A stretch of 64,000 bases of DNA from Vaginella massiliensis. GTDB lineage: Bacteria > Bacteroidota > Bacteroidia > Flavobacteriales > Weeksellaceae. The position numbers were made by a program, and so were the translations under genes. Of this stretch, positions 34,310-42,824 are shown piece after piece. Under the pieces are notes generated by a model. The model made no database searches and was not told the origin of the DNA. It was given only the letters and a program-made list of their open reading frames with translations. Numbering within the stretch: position 1 is the stretch's first letter; every line of letters begins with the position of its first letter. Location: positions 261,238 through 325,237 of the forward strand of contig NZ_LT593747.1 of the NCBI RefSeq assembly GCF_900089075.1. Reading direction: 5' to 3'.

Positions 34310-35833
34310 TTATTTTTTAATGAACTTTTGGCTAACTGTAGAAGTATTATTTTTTAGTTTTAAAATATATACTCCCGAAGCCAAATCAGCAACATTGATG
34401 GCTTTTTTGTTGGTCATTTTCGCACGTTTTACCATTCGACCGTTGCTATCGTAAATTTCGTAAGTGGTGTCTGTATTACTTAGCAAGCTCCAATTTACAT
34501 TTAGTTCTTCTGAAGCCGGATTTGGGTAAATAGAAAATTCGGTTTTAGAGAAATCGGTAACTGCCAAAATATCGTTGGTATAGCGTGCAATGAAAAAATT
34601 TGTAGGGTCTACCATATTCGAGGTGTAACCCGATACTACAAGTTTGCCATCTGTTTGTAGGGCAATCGATGTAGCCATATCGCGCGTTTCCCCAACATTC
34701 GCAGTGACTTTACCTTGCGTGCCAAAAGTGTTGTCTAATTTTCCGTCTGCATCGAATTTTGCAATAGCAAAAACTTCGGATGTATTTTCATATCCTCGTC
34801 CCGATACCAAAATTTTTCCGTCGTCTTGTAACAACATATCGGTGATGTTGTTTTCACCATTTTCTACCCAGCGAACTTTAGTGTTTCCGCCAGTTCCGTA
34901 TGTGGTATCCAAAGATCCGTTGGCGTTGAATTTTGATACCACAACCTCGTAGCGCAGAGGTCTTGTGTCGTAATATGAGTGGCTGCCAATATACATTTTT
35001 CCGTCGTCCAACAAGATTCCTCTTATTGCAAAATCGTGAGCAATGCCTATCGAAAGCATCATTGTGCCGTTTTCGCCAAAATTAAAATCGATATTGCCGT
35101 CTGCGTCATATTTGGCAAGACCTACTTTCCAATTGCTATAAGGATTCATTGCCATTCCGGTAACTAGAATCTCTCCAGTGCTGTTGACATGGATATCATT
35201 GACAGAACTCCATATTGGGAAGCTGGTGCGTACCCAGCCGTTTGTGCCAAAAGTGGTGTCTATTGTACCGTCTGCATTTACACGACCCATAGTAAATTGA
35301 TCGTCTGCATCACCTGCAATGATGATTTTGCCGTCTGCTTGTAAATGAATCGAACTTCCTACCTCATTCATTCCATTGTTGTCGAGAACTGCAATTCCTT
35401 GATTACCGAAAGAAGTGTCGAATGAGCCGTCGGTATTGAGTCTCACCAATATAAGATCTCCGGTTGAATTATCCCATTGATATCCACTTAAAATAATTTT
35501 TCCGTCTGGTTGTACTATGCCATCTCTCGCAAAACTTTTCGGCATGGTTGTGGTAATGTTTAATTTTCCTTCGTTACCAAACGAGGTATCGATAGAGCCG
35601 TCTGCATTATAGCGGGCAACTGCCATTTTTCTGATGCTAGCAAATCCTGTGTCGCCCATTACGAGAATTTTGCCATCGGCTTGGAGTACGATTTTTTCTG
35701 CTGAATCGTAATCTGGACTGAAACTGTCTACTACAAATCCATTTTGCCCAAAGCTGCTGTCTAAATTTCCCGATTGTGCGTGCATCAAGATTGATGATAA
35801 TGCAACTGCTAAATAAGTAAAAGTTTTTTTCAT
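34310..35833 (-). CDS. Delta-60 repeat protein with T9SS sorting domain
   Basis: 507 residues. A signal peptide (1-19, MHAQS) is followed by seven repeats of about 50-55 residues, each with a DGKI(L/I)(V/I) strand and a (L/I)D(T/S)(S/T)FG turn, the delta-60 pattern; seven such units would suit a seven-bladed beta-propeller. The last ~75 residues are a T9SS type A sorting domain (FSIYPNPASEELNV, YDSNGRMVKR, ASGVYILKLKN, KFIKK). It is expected on the cell surface or secreted. Function is unknown; adhesion or carbohydrate binding is possible but not shown. Confidence 0.88.
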   Translation of the reverse strand: MKKTFTYLAVALSSILMHAQSGNLDSSFGQNGFVVDSFSPDYDSAEKIVLQADGKILVMGDTGFASIRKMAVARYNADGSIDTSFGNEGKLNITTTMPKSFARDGIVQPDGKIILSGYQWDNSTGDLILVRLNTDGSFDTSFGNQGIAVLDNNGMNEVGSSIHLQADGKIIIAGDADDQFTMGRVNADGTIDTTFGTNGWVRTSFPIWSSVNDIHVNSTGEILVTGMAMNPYSNWKVGLAKYDADGNIDFNFGENGTMMLSIGIAHDFAIRGILLDDGKMYIGSHSYYDTRPLRYEVVVSKFNANGSLDTTYGTGGNTKVRWVENGENNITDMLLQDDGKILVSGRGYENTSEVFAIAKFDADGKLDNTFGTQGKVTANVGETRDMATSIALQTDGKLVVSGYTSNMVDPTNFFIARYTNDILAVTDFSKTEFSIYPNPASEELNVNWSLLSNTDTTYEIYDSNGRMVKRAKMTNKKAINVADLASGVYILKLKNNTSTVSQKFIKK

Positions 35834-35893
35834 TTTTTTGTGTTATTTTTTTAAAGTGTTTAAAACTACAAATAAAAATTAAAATCTAATGGT

Positions 35894-36277
35894 CTAAATT
35901 ACATATTCGTTAAATAAATGGTTCAAAGCTTCTTCCAAATCATTGGTTTTGCCCACGTGTGGTCGCGAGGTCTGGATCACCGAGCTTTTTACGGCAGTCA
36001 GCCACCGGAAACGTTCGGGCGAGACCAATTTGGCAATTTCGCTATTGTTACAACGCTGTTGAGCAATTTGTTGTAATCCCTTCAAATTATGTTCGATTTC
36101 ATCTAAATCCAATTCGTGCTCAAAGGCATTGATTCGGTCGCGATTCAATCGATATTTTAGTTGAAGATAATCCGCTCTTTTAGAGAATAAAATAATCCCT
36201 ACATTGATGAATTCTTCTCGTTCTACTTTGGGTACAACCCGAATTACCGCATACTCATATAAGTGATTTTCTGACAT
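35894..36277 (-). CDS. DUF3037-family protein
   Basis: 127 residues: YEYAVIRVVPKVEREEFINVGIILF (split across residues 7-31) is the DUF3037 signature, followed by KRADYLQLKYRLN and a helical C-terminal half. Its function is unknown. It overlaps the 3' end of the HipA-like kinase gene by 23 bases. The two families are commonly found together, so they probably act as a pair. Confidence 0.82.
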   Translation of the reverse strand: MSENHLYEYAVIRVVPKVEREEFINVGIILFSKRADYLQLKYRLNRDRINAFEHELDLDEIEHNLKGLQQIAQQRCNNSEIAKLVSPERFRWLTAVKSSVIQTSRPHVGKTNDLEEALNHLFNEYVI

Positions 36278-37040
36278 CGATTGCTGTATTTACAAAGTTA
36301 GACGAATGATTCAAACGGATTTTCAAAAAGTCTTTATACACCGATTTCATTTCTTCTTTATACTCGGGCTCATCATGGGTTTCCAGCCATTCGTAGGGGA
36401 GGAGATCAACAATTTTATTCAAAATTTCTCCAGATAATTTTGCCCGAAATTCTTCGTCTATCTCGTGTAATCGACTTGCTTGTTTCAACAATACATGATC
36501 TTTTATTTGCTCGAAATTACTGGTCGCATGTTCTTCCCAACCGTACCAAGAATGATGAAAATAAAAAGAAGCACCATGATCGATCAACCATAATTCTTTG
36601 TTCCACATCAGCATATTGGTATTGCGAAAGGTACGATCGACATTGGTAATAAAAGCGTCTAACCATACAATTCTACTCGCCAAATCTTCTCCAATCTGGT
36701 TTGCGCTTGGGTCGTAGGTGGTAGACCCAGATAAATAATGCAAACCCAGGTTGAGTCCTTGGCTGAATTTTAATAAATCCTGTATTTCTTCATCTGCTTC
36801 GGTTCTACCAAAATCTTCGTCTAAATTGACGAAAACTATTTCTGGTACCTTCAACCCCAAATATCGCGCGATTTCGCTCCCCAAAAGTTCAGAAATCAAC
36901 ATGCGAGGACCATGCCCAGCACCCTTGAATTTCAGTACGTATTTGAAATCGTCATCTGCTTCGATCAGAGCAGGTAAAGAGCCGCCTTCTCGCAAGGGTG
37001 TGATATATCGAGTGGTATTGACGGTGCGTATTTCTGGCAT
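36255..37040 (-). CDS. HipA-like kinase-fold protein
   Basis: About 261 residues from ATG 37040 (MPEIRTVNTTRYI); another Met three codons upstream is possible. The fold looks like the C-terminal kinase part of HipA: KYVLKFKGAGHGPR (ATP-binding Lys region), ASRIVWLDAFITNVDRTFRNTN (catalytic loop with Asp and Asn) and LWLIDHGASFYF (metal-binding Asp of the DFG-like motif). It lacks the extra N-terminal domain of classical HipA and no HipB repressor is adjacent. Its partner is the downstream DUF3037 gene. Substrate and role are unknown. Confidence 0.78.
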   Translation of the reverse strand: MPEIRTVNTTRYITPLREGGSLPALIEADDDFKYVLKFKGAGHGPRMLISELLGSEIARYLGLKVPEIVFVNLDEDFGRTEADEEIQDLLKFSQGLNLGLHYLSGSTTYDPSANQIGEDLASRIVWLDAFITNVDRTFRNTNMLMWNKELWLIDHGASFYFHHSWYGWEEHATSNFEQIKDHVLLKQASRLHEIDEEFRAKLSGEILNKIVDLLPYEWLETHDEPEYKEEMKSVYKDFLKIRLNHSSNFVNTAIDVRKSLI

Positions 37041-37120
37041 TGTTAACACGTTTTTATAATTATTTATAAAAATTTTAAAATTTGATTTTGACCTTAGGAA
37101 AAGTTTTTGCTTCCGAGCCC

Positions 37121-37795
37121 ATGATGCAAAAGATTAATGATTACATACGTTTTTTTACAGACACTAAGTTAAGCTATTTTTTCAAAGCCATCACTTTTAC
37201 ACTTTTATTCCTCTTGGTAATCAATGGGGGAGTGAAGTTGTGTTCGAGAAACTATATTGTGCATCAATCGATTGCCTTGCACGAAGACGCCAAAGTGGCT
37301 GTTGTTTTCGGGGCGCGTTTCGAACGCGATGGGAATCCTTCTGTCATGCTGAAAGATCGTTTAGATTCTGCAATAGACCTGTATACATCGGGTAAAGTTG
37401 AATATTTGCTGCTGGCAGGCGAATCGTTAAGACCCAATTTGACGGAGGTAGATGTGATGGAAAAGTATTGCGTAGAACAGGGCGTGCCGGTAGAAAAAAT
37501 CATCATCGATGGCGCTGCTTTGGATACTTATTCTACCGTTTATCGCGTAAAACACATTTACCGAATAAAGAAACCAATTTTCATTACGCAAGATTTTCAC
37601 ATGAACAGGGCTTTGTTCATTGGTCGGATGATGAATTTAGATTGTATTGGTTATACAGCAGATTTGCAGCCTTATAGAAGAGAGCATCATGATCGAATGC
37701 GCGAAATGGTGTCGAACGTAAAAGCTATTTTAGACGTGTCGCTCAATCGTATTCCGCCCTATGTCATCAAAGAACGCTCATCAATTGACTTGTAA
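37121..37795 (+). CDS. SanA/YdcF-like DUF218 protein
   Basis: About 224 residues from ATG 37121; an in-frame TTG at 37082 is less likely. A single N-terminal transmembrane helix (about residues 22-40) precedes a DUF218 domain with VAVVFGARFERDG, LLLAGESLR, EKYCVEQGVPVEKIIIDGAALDTYST and FHMNRALFIGRMM, the SanA pattern. SanA-type proteins affect envelope permeability (vancomycin exclusion in E. coli); the enzyme activity is not established. Its end overlaps the convergent methyltransferase by 15 bases. Confidence 0.85.
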   Translation: MMQKINDYIRFFTDTKLSYFFKAITFTLLFLLVINGGVKLCSRNYIVHQSIALHEDAKVAVVFGARFERDGNPSVMLKDRLDSAIDLYTSGKVEYLLLAGESLRPNLTEVDVMEKYCVEQGVPVEKIIIDGAALDTYSTVYRVKHIYRIKKPIFITQDFHMNRALFIGRMMNLDCIGYTADLQPYRREHHDRMREMVSNVKAILDVSLNRIPPYVIKERSSIDL

Positions 37796-38494
37796 AATAA
37801 AGATTGCAGGACGTTTATGAAAATCATATTTCCTGGTTTTCCATTCTTTTATGCTTTTGGTCACAACCGTTTCCGAAGGCAAAGTAAGGTCGCATGCCAC
37901 ACAAAGCAAGGTAGATGAAGCCAGTGTTTTGTTTAGATCTTCTATCAATTGGTTGTTGCGGTAAGGCGTTTCCATAAAGATTTGAGCAGTGCCGTGTAGA
38001 GCACTTTCTTTTTCTAATTGTAGAATTTTTTTCTTGCGCTCGTTTTTATCGATGGGCAAATAGCCATGAAACGCAAATTTTTGTCCATTCATACCCGAAG
38101 CCATCAACGCGAGCAGGATGGAAGATGGACCAACCAACGGAACTACCGGAAAGTTTACTCGCTGTGCTGCTTCTACCAATTTGGCACCAGGGTCGGCAAC
38201 CGCAGGTAAACCCGCCTCCGAAATGATTCCGATGTTTTGATTTCGGCTCAGCAATTCCTCAATTTCGAGTAAATCTTCGCCTTCTGTATTTTTGTCAAGA
38301 ATATAGATTTCGAGTTCAGCTTGTTTTTTTTCTGGACAAATGAGTTTGATGAATTTTCGGGCAGATTTTTCGTTTTCTACCACAAATAAATTTAATTTTC
38401 GAATGATTTCGATATTAAATGGTGGAATAGAACTTTGCGGATTTGCCTCTCCCAACAAACTGGGAATCAAATACAATTTTGCTTGCTCGATCAC
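37781..38494 (-). CDS. RsmI-like SAM-dependent methyltransferase
   Basis: 237 residues of the tetrapyrrole-methylase superfamily (RsmI branch): IGIISEAGLPAVADPGAKLV, VPLVGPSSILLALMASG and AFHGYLPIDKNERKK. RsmI methylates the 2'-O of C1402 in 16S rRNA. The N-terminal SxxxGNL-type start of classical RsmI is altered here (YLIPSLLGEANPQSSIP), so this is a related paralogue and its substrate may differ. It overlaps the upstream phosphatase gene by four bases. Confidence 0.82.
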   Translation of the reverse strand: MIEQAKLYLIPSLLGEANPQSSIPPFNIEIIRKLNLFVVENEKSARKFIKLICPEKKQAELEIYILDKNTEGEDLLEIEELLSRNQNIGIISEAGLPAVADPGAKLVEAAQRVNFPVVPLVGPSSILLALMASGMNGQKFAFHGYLPIDKNERKKKILQLEKESALHGTAQIFMETPYRNNQLIEDLNKTLASSTLLCVACDLTLPSETVVTKSIKEWKTRKYDFHKRPAIFILQVN

Positions 38495-38940
38495 GATAAT
38501 TTATATTTTTCGACGAGTCGATTGGTGGCATCGTCGATGAGTTGAAAAACATGAACAAAATCGCTTTCTCCTCCATAATATGGGTCGGGAACATCGTTTG
38601 GTTCGCCTAAAGCATCTTCTAAAAACAAGTGCAATTTGGACAAATGTTCTTCGTTCTGCGCCATTTTTTTCAGGTCGGAATAATTTTGCCCATCCATCGC
38701 AAAAATCAAATCAAAATCGTCGAACATCGCTGGAGTGAAATGTTGAGCGCGTTGTTGACTTATATCGACACCGTGTTGTTTTGCGACCAAAATAGATCGT
38801 TTATCTGGAGCTTCACCCACATGCCAATTTCCTGTTCCGGCAGATGCTACCTGTACATCATTGTTTACTTTATGTCGCAAAATGCCTTCGGCCAAAGGCG
38901 AACGACAAATATTTCCGAGGCACACCATCAAGATTTTCAT
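38491..38940 (-). CDS. Low-molecular-weight protein-tyrosine phosphatase
   Basis: 149 residues. The P-loop VCLGNICRSP has catalytic Cys7 and Arg13; the general-acid Asp lies in DVPDPYYGG near the C-terminus. These enzymes dephosphorylate protein tyrosine, often on kinases that control exopolysaccharide production, and the specific target is unknown. The gene sits 12 bases downstream of dnaA and overlaps the methyltransferase, so dnaA-phosphatase-methyltransferase form one unit. Confidence 0.92.
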   Translation of the reverse strand: MKILMVCLGNICRSPLAEGILRHKVNNDVQVASAGTGNWHVGEAPDKRSILVAKQHGVDISQQRAQHFTPAMFDDFDLIFAMDGQNYSDLKKMAQNEEHLSKLHLFLEDALGEPNDVPDPYYGGESDFVHVFQLIDDATNRLVEKYKLS

Positions 38941-38952
38941 GCTAAAAAAGTT

Positions 38953-40380
38953 TTAGAACGTGAGTTTTTTACTGATATCTTCGATATAACCTCTGAATAT
39001 TTTATCGGTATCAGAGAGATTCGAAACCGTTTTGCAGGCATGCAAAACAGTTGCGTGATCGCGATTTCCGATTTTGTTCCCGATACTTTGCAACGAAGCT
39101 TTGGTGTATTTTTTTGCGAAAAACATCGCCAATTGTCTGGCTTGTACCACGTCGCGTTTTCGGGTTTTCGATTGCAATTGCTCGAGCGGGATTTTGAAAT
39201 AATCACAAACGGTCTTTTGAATATAATCGATCGAAATTTCTTTTTTCGAATGGTTGATGAAATTTGCAAGTGTTTTTTCGGCCAATTCGAGCGTGATTTC
39301 TTTACGATTGAGGGTCGATTGTGCGATGATCGAATTCATAGATCCGATCAATTCTCTGGTGTTTGCTTTTACATTATCGGCAATATACTCCAATACTTCG
39401 TCGGGCATTTCGATACCATCTTTCACGATTTTGTGTTTGATGATGTCCAAACGCGTTTCGTAGTTGGGCATCTGCAATTCAGCATTCAATCCCCATTTGA
39501 ACCTCGAAACCAAGCGTTGCTCAATATCGCTAATATCTACCGGAGATTTATCAGAGGTTAAGATAATTTGTTTTCCGTTTTGATGCAAATGGTTGAATAT
39601 ATGGAAGAATGCTTCTTGGGTTTTGGCTTTTCCAGCCAAAAACTGAATGTCGTCTACAATCAGAACATCGATCATTTGATAAAAATGTACGAAATCGTTT
39701 TGGCTACGATTGCTCACCGCATTGATGAACTGCATGGTAAACTTCTCGGTTGAGACGTACAAAACCGTTTTCTCTGGATGTAACTCTTTTATTTCTAGTC
39801 CTATAGCGTGACAGAGATGGGTTTTACCCAAACCCACGCCTCCAAAAATAAAAAGTGGGTTGAAAGATGTTCCACCAGGTCGTTTGGCAATGGCTTTTCC
39901 GGCCGAACGTGCCAAGCGATTCGATTCTCCTTCTATAAAATTGTCGAAAGATAAATTGTCGATCAGTTGCGAGTCTATTTTTATTTTTTGTAAACCTGGA
40001 ATCACAAACGGATTGACCACCTTGCTCGTCTCCAAATTGAGCGGTGCATCTATTTCATTGGGTTTTACCTTTTCTTTATTGGTCGATGGAATTTTTACGG
40101 TATCGGGTCCGTTGATTTTATTTTTCTGATTGATCACAATACTGTAAACCAATTTTGCATCCTTACCCAATACTTTGTGCAAGGCACTTCTTAGAATAGC
40201 AATATAGTGTTCTTCTAACCATTCATAGAAGAATTTACTGGGAACCTGAATCGTCAATACATTCTCGACAAGCTTGATCGGTTGAATAGGAACAAACCAT
40301 GTGTTGTAAGCATCCTCCGGAATGTTATCTTGAATATATGAGAGACACTTGTCCCAAACAGTAATTGCATTATTGTTCAT
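38953..40380 (-). CDS. dnaA: Chromosomal replication initiator DnaA
   Basis: 475 residues. Domain I is at the N-terminus (WDKCLSYIQDNIPEDAYNTWF), followed by a variable linker, an AAA+ core with Walker A GGVGLGKTH (180-188) and Walker B VLIVDDIQFLAG, sensor motifs, and a C-terminal DNA-binding domain with the signature GNRDHATVLHACK. It opens the replication origin in an ATP-dependent way. A possible DnaA-box-like sequence lies upstream (40475-40483), so autoregulation is possible. Confidence 0.97.
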   Translation of the reverse strand: MNNNAITVWDKCLSYIQDNIPEDAYNTWFVPIQPIKLVENVLTIQVPSKFFYEWLEEHYIAILRSALHKVLGKDAKLVYSIVINQKNKINGPDTVKIPSTNKEKVKPNEIDAPLNLETSKVVNPFVIPGLQKIKIDSQLIDNLSFDNFIEGESNRLARSAGKAIAKRPGGTSFNPLFIFGGVGLGKTHLCHAIGLEIKELHPEKTVLYVSTEKFTMQFINAVSNRSQNDFVHFYQMIDVLIVDDIQFLAGKAKTQEAFFHIFNHLHQNGKQIILTSDKSPVDISDIEQRLVSRFKWGLNAELQMPNYETRLDIIKHKIVKDGIEMPDEVLEYIADNVKANTRELIGSMNSIIAQSTLNRKEITLELAEKTLANFINHSKKEISIDYIQKTVCDYFKIPLEQLQSKTRKRDVVQARQLAMFFAKKYTKASLQSIGNKIGNRDHATVLHACKTVSNLSDTDKIFRGYIEDISKKLTF

Positions 40381-40862
40381 TCTAAGTTCAAAAATTTACA
40401 GGTTAAACAGTTTATTGTAGCTTTATGTACTTGTCTTCGAGATGGTTGGTTTTTTCCATCTGTGCAGGCAAATATGTGGACAAAGTTTTAATAAAAAAAA
40501 CATCTCAACTCTTGATTTAGACAAAAATAAATTGTATATAAATCTCGTTTTTTTGTCCCAATTTTCTTGTAATCGGCTACAGTAAATGGTTTGCTAAAGA
40601 TACGAATTTTTTTATTCTCTTATAGTTTATTGATTTGTTGTTATAAGCCCTTGATAATCATTTGATATACTTGTTTTCAATCCCTTCAATTGATTTTATA
40701 ATTTTTTTGTAATTATTTAAATATCAATTTTTTATAATGTTTATTTAAAGTAATTTATCAAAAATGTTAAAGTTTGTTTTTGACTTAATTTGTTAAATAC
40801 ACAAAAGTTTTATCATTTAAAATTTAACATTGCGTAAATTGCATTGAAATTAATCTTTTTTA
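40381..40862. other. AT-rich intergenic region between dnaA and apt
   Basis: 482 bases with no credible gene. It separates the divergent dnaA and apt genes and must hold both promoters. It is extremely AT-rich from about 40600 on, with many A and T tracts. One near-match to a DnaA box (TGTGGACAA at 40475-40483, one mismatch from TGTGGATAA) was found; no cluster of boxes was seen, so an origin is possible but not shown. Confidence 0.5.
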
Positions 40863-41396
40863 ATGATGAAAACCTTAGCTCAACGCATCGATGATACCTT
40901 GGTAAATGTAGCAGATTTTCCAAAACCTGGTGTGCTTTACAAAGACATTACTCCATTGTTTCTCAACCCAGATTTGTCCAACGATATCATTGCCGAATTT
41001 GTAGCAAGAGCCAAAGGTAAAATAGACGTTGTTTGTGGCATAGAAAGTCGCGGATTTTTGTACGGTATCCAGATCGCTCATCAGTTGGGTGTGCCTTTTG
41101 TTCTGATTCGCAAAGCCGGAAAATTACCTCCGCCCACGATTGCGCAATCTTATGATTTGGAATACGGTTCGGCAACAATCGAGATCAATAGTAATTATAT
41201 CCAACCGCATGATCGGGTGATGATTCACGACGATGTGTTGGCAACGGGTGGTACGGCAGAGGCTTCGGCGAGGCTTATCGAGCAATGTGGAGCAAAAGTG
41301 TGTCAGTTCTCTTTCATCATTCAATTGGATTTCTTGGATGGCGTTTCGAAATTGAAATCTTTTACCGATGATATAGTGACGATGATTTCGTATTAA
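40863..41396 (+). CDS. apt: Adenine phosphoribosyltransferase
   Basis: 177 residues, normal length. DFPKPGVLYKDITPLF near the N-terminus and the PRPP-binding loop RVMIHDDVLATGGTAEAS (about 118-135) are diagnostic. It salvages adenine to AMP using PRPP in the cytosol. Either of two adjacent Met codons (40863, 40866) could start it. Confidence 0.96.
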   Translation: MMKTLAQRIDDTLVNVADFPKPGVLYKDITPLFLNPDLSNDIIAEFVARAKGKIDVVCGIESRGFLYGIQIAHQLGVPFVLIRKAGKLPPPTIAQSYDLEYGSATIEINSNYIQPHDRVMIHDDVLATGGTAEASARLIEQCGAKVCQFSFIIQLDFLDGVSKLKSFTDDIVTMISY

Positions 41397-41460
41397 TTTT
41401 TTTAGATCGCAGAGAAATAGTTTGTGAAAGGGCAAACGCAAATAAGCTGATAGTTACGTT

Positions 41461-42066
41461 TTACAAAACTTTTAGTTCAAATACTTGTGTATCATTTAAA
41501 TAGCCTTTTATTATATCTTTAGAGGCTAAGGATCCAACGCCTTTTGGGGTTCCAGTAAAAATCATATCGCCTGTTTTCAAGGTCATGTATTTCGAGATTT
41601 CTGCGATCAGAACATCGTAGGTAAACAGCATATCTTGGGTGTTGCCTTGTTGCATCCATTCATCGTTTTTCTTCAAACCAAAAGAAAGATTGTCGATCGG
41701 AAGCGATTCTTTAGGGAAAAACTTCGAGACGTAAGCCGAATTGTCGAATGCTTTGGCTTTTTCCCACGGAAATCGTTGCGCTTTCAGTTCGGTTTGCACA
41801 TCTCGCGCTGTAAAATCGATGCCTAGACCAACCTCTTCGTAATAGCGATGTGCAAATTGTGGTTGGATCATTTTACCAACTTTCGAAATTTTGATGACGA
41901 CTTCTACTTCGAAATGAATTTCGTTGCTGAAGGGCGGAATAACGAACAAATCGTTTCGCATCAGTGCTGTATCGGGTTTCAAAAAAAACATCGGTTCCGA
42001 TGGGATGTCGTTGTTCAGCTCCTTGGCATGTTCGGCGTAATTGCGACCTATACAGAAGATTTTCAT
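41461..42066 (-). CDS. Fumarylacetoacetate hydrolase-family protein
   Basis: 201 residues: a single FAH domain with KIFCIGRNYAEHAKELN, PMFFLKPDTAL, FEVEVVIKISKVGK and GLGIDFTARDVQ, plus the acidic metal ligands expected in EVEVV. Members include acylpyruvases and oxaloacetate tautomerase/decarboxylase types (FAHD1-like); the substrate cannot be told from sequence. It is distinct from fahA at 17001-18248. It is the last gene of a unit with the exonuclease and pssA, overlapping by four bases. Confidence 0.9.
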   Translation of the reverse strand: MKIFCIGRNYAEHAKELNNDIPSEPMFFLKPDTALMRNDLFVIPPFSNEIHFEVEVVIKISKVGKMIQPQFAHRYYEEVGLGIDFTARDVQTELKAQRFPWEKAKAFDNSAYVSKFFPKESLPIDNLSFGLKKNDEWMQQGNTQDMLFTYDVLIAEISKYMTLKTGDMIFTGTPKGVGSLASKDIIKGYLNDTQVFELKVL

Positions 42067-42824
42067 TGGAAACTCGATTTTAATTTTATTCGGGTAAAAA
42101 CTTTTTTGGTGTACAACGGAAAATCAGCATTCTGAATCCAACTGTAATAACCTGGATCCTTTTGAAAAACATCGGTTACGCGCTGCCCTTTGTATTTGCC
42201 AAAACTGATGATTTCTTCATTTTGATCATTCAATACAATAAAGCCTGCAAAATCTACCGATTTTCGCTGCGAAGAAAAATCGCTTAGAAACTGATTATCA
42301 TTTTTCAGCTCATCGTATTTCGCAATTTGAGCCATCAAAATTTCATACGTCGCCAAGGTATCGGCTTCGGCAGAATGCGCATTTTCCAAATCTTTGTCGC
42401 AGTAGAAACGATAGGCTGCCGACAAATTTCGAGGTTCCATTTTATGAAAAATCACTTGCACATCTATCGGGCGATGTTTTTCCATGTCGAAATCGATATC
42501 ATTTCGTAAAAACTCTTCTGCAAGCAACGGAATGTCGAATCGATTCGAATTGAATCCTGCCAGATCGGCATCTTTCATCATCTGCAGAATTTGTGGAGCG
42601 ATTTCTCTAAATGTCGGAGCATCTTGCACATCCTCGTCATAAATTCCGTGAATCAAAGAAGCTTCGACAGGAATCGGAATTTGAGGATTTACGCGCCAAG
42701 TTTTTACTTCTTTTTCGCCGTTTGTCAAGGCTTTTACAATCGATATTTCGACAATGCGATCTTTCGCAATATTAGTTCCGGTCGTTTCTAAATCGAAGAA
42801 ACATATATTTTTAGTTAATTTCAT
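42063..42824 (-). CDS. DnaQ-like 3'-5' exonuclease
   Basis: 253 residues with an N-terminal DEDDh exonuclease domain (FFDLETTGTN with Asp and Glu; AGFNSNRFDIPLL; NAHSAEADTLATYEIL with the last His and Asp). The C-terminal ~70 residues carry FGKYKGQRVTDVFQKDPGYYSWIQNADFP, split by turns, the quorum-sensing-regulator-like/exodeoxyribonuclease-X C-terminal motif. It resembles the proofreading epsilon subunit but also stand-alone repair nucleases. It overlaps both neighbours by four bases, so it is translationally coupled. Confidence 0.88.
   Translation of the reverse strand: MKLTKNICFFDLETTGTNIAKDRIVEISIVKALTNGEKEVKTWRVNPQIPIPVEASLIHGIYDEDVQDAPTFREIAPQILQMMKDADLAGFNSNRFDIPLLAEEFLRNDIDFDMEKHRPIDVQVIFHKMEPRNLSAAYRFYCDKDLENAHSAEADTLATYEILMAQIAKYDELKNDNQFLSDFSSQRKSVDFAGFIVLNDQNEEIISFGKYKGQRVTDVFQKDPGYYSWIQNADFPLYTKKVFTRIKLKSSFQ

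Noticed and set aside
38629-39561. A 310-codon plus-strand frame opposite the phosphatase and dnaA genes
   Set aside because: It runs antisense to two well-supported genes and its translation has no signal, family motif or sensible composition. It is a shadow frame.
40381-40862. Firm call of oriC
   Set aside because: Only one DnaA-box near-match and an AT-rich tract were found; no box cluster.
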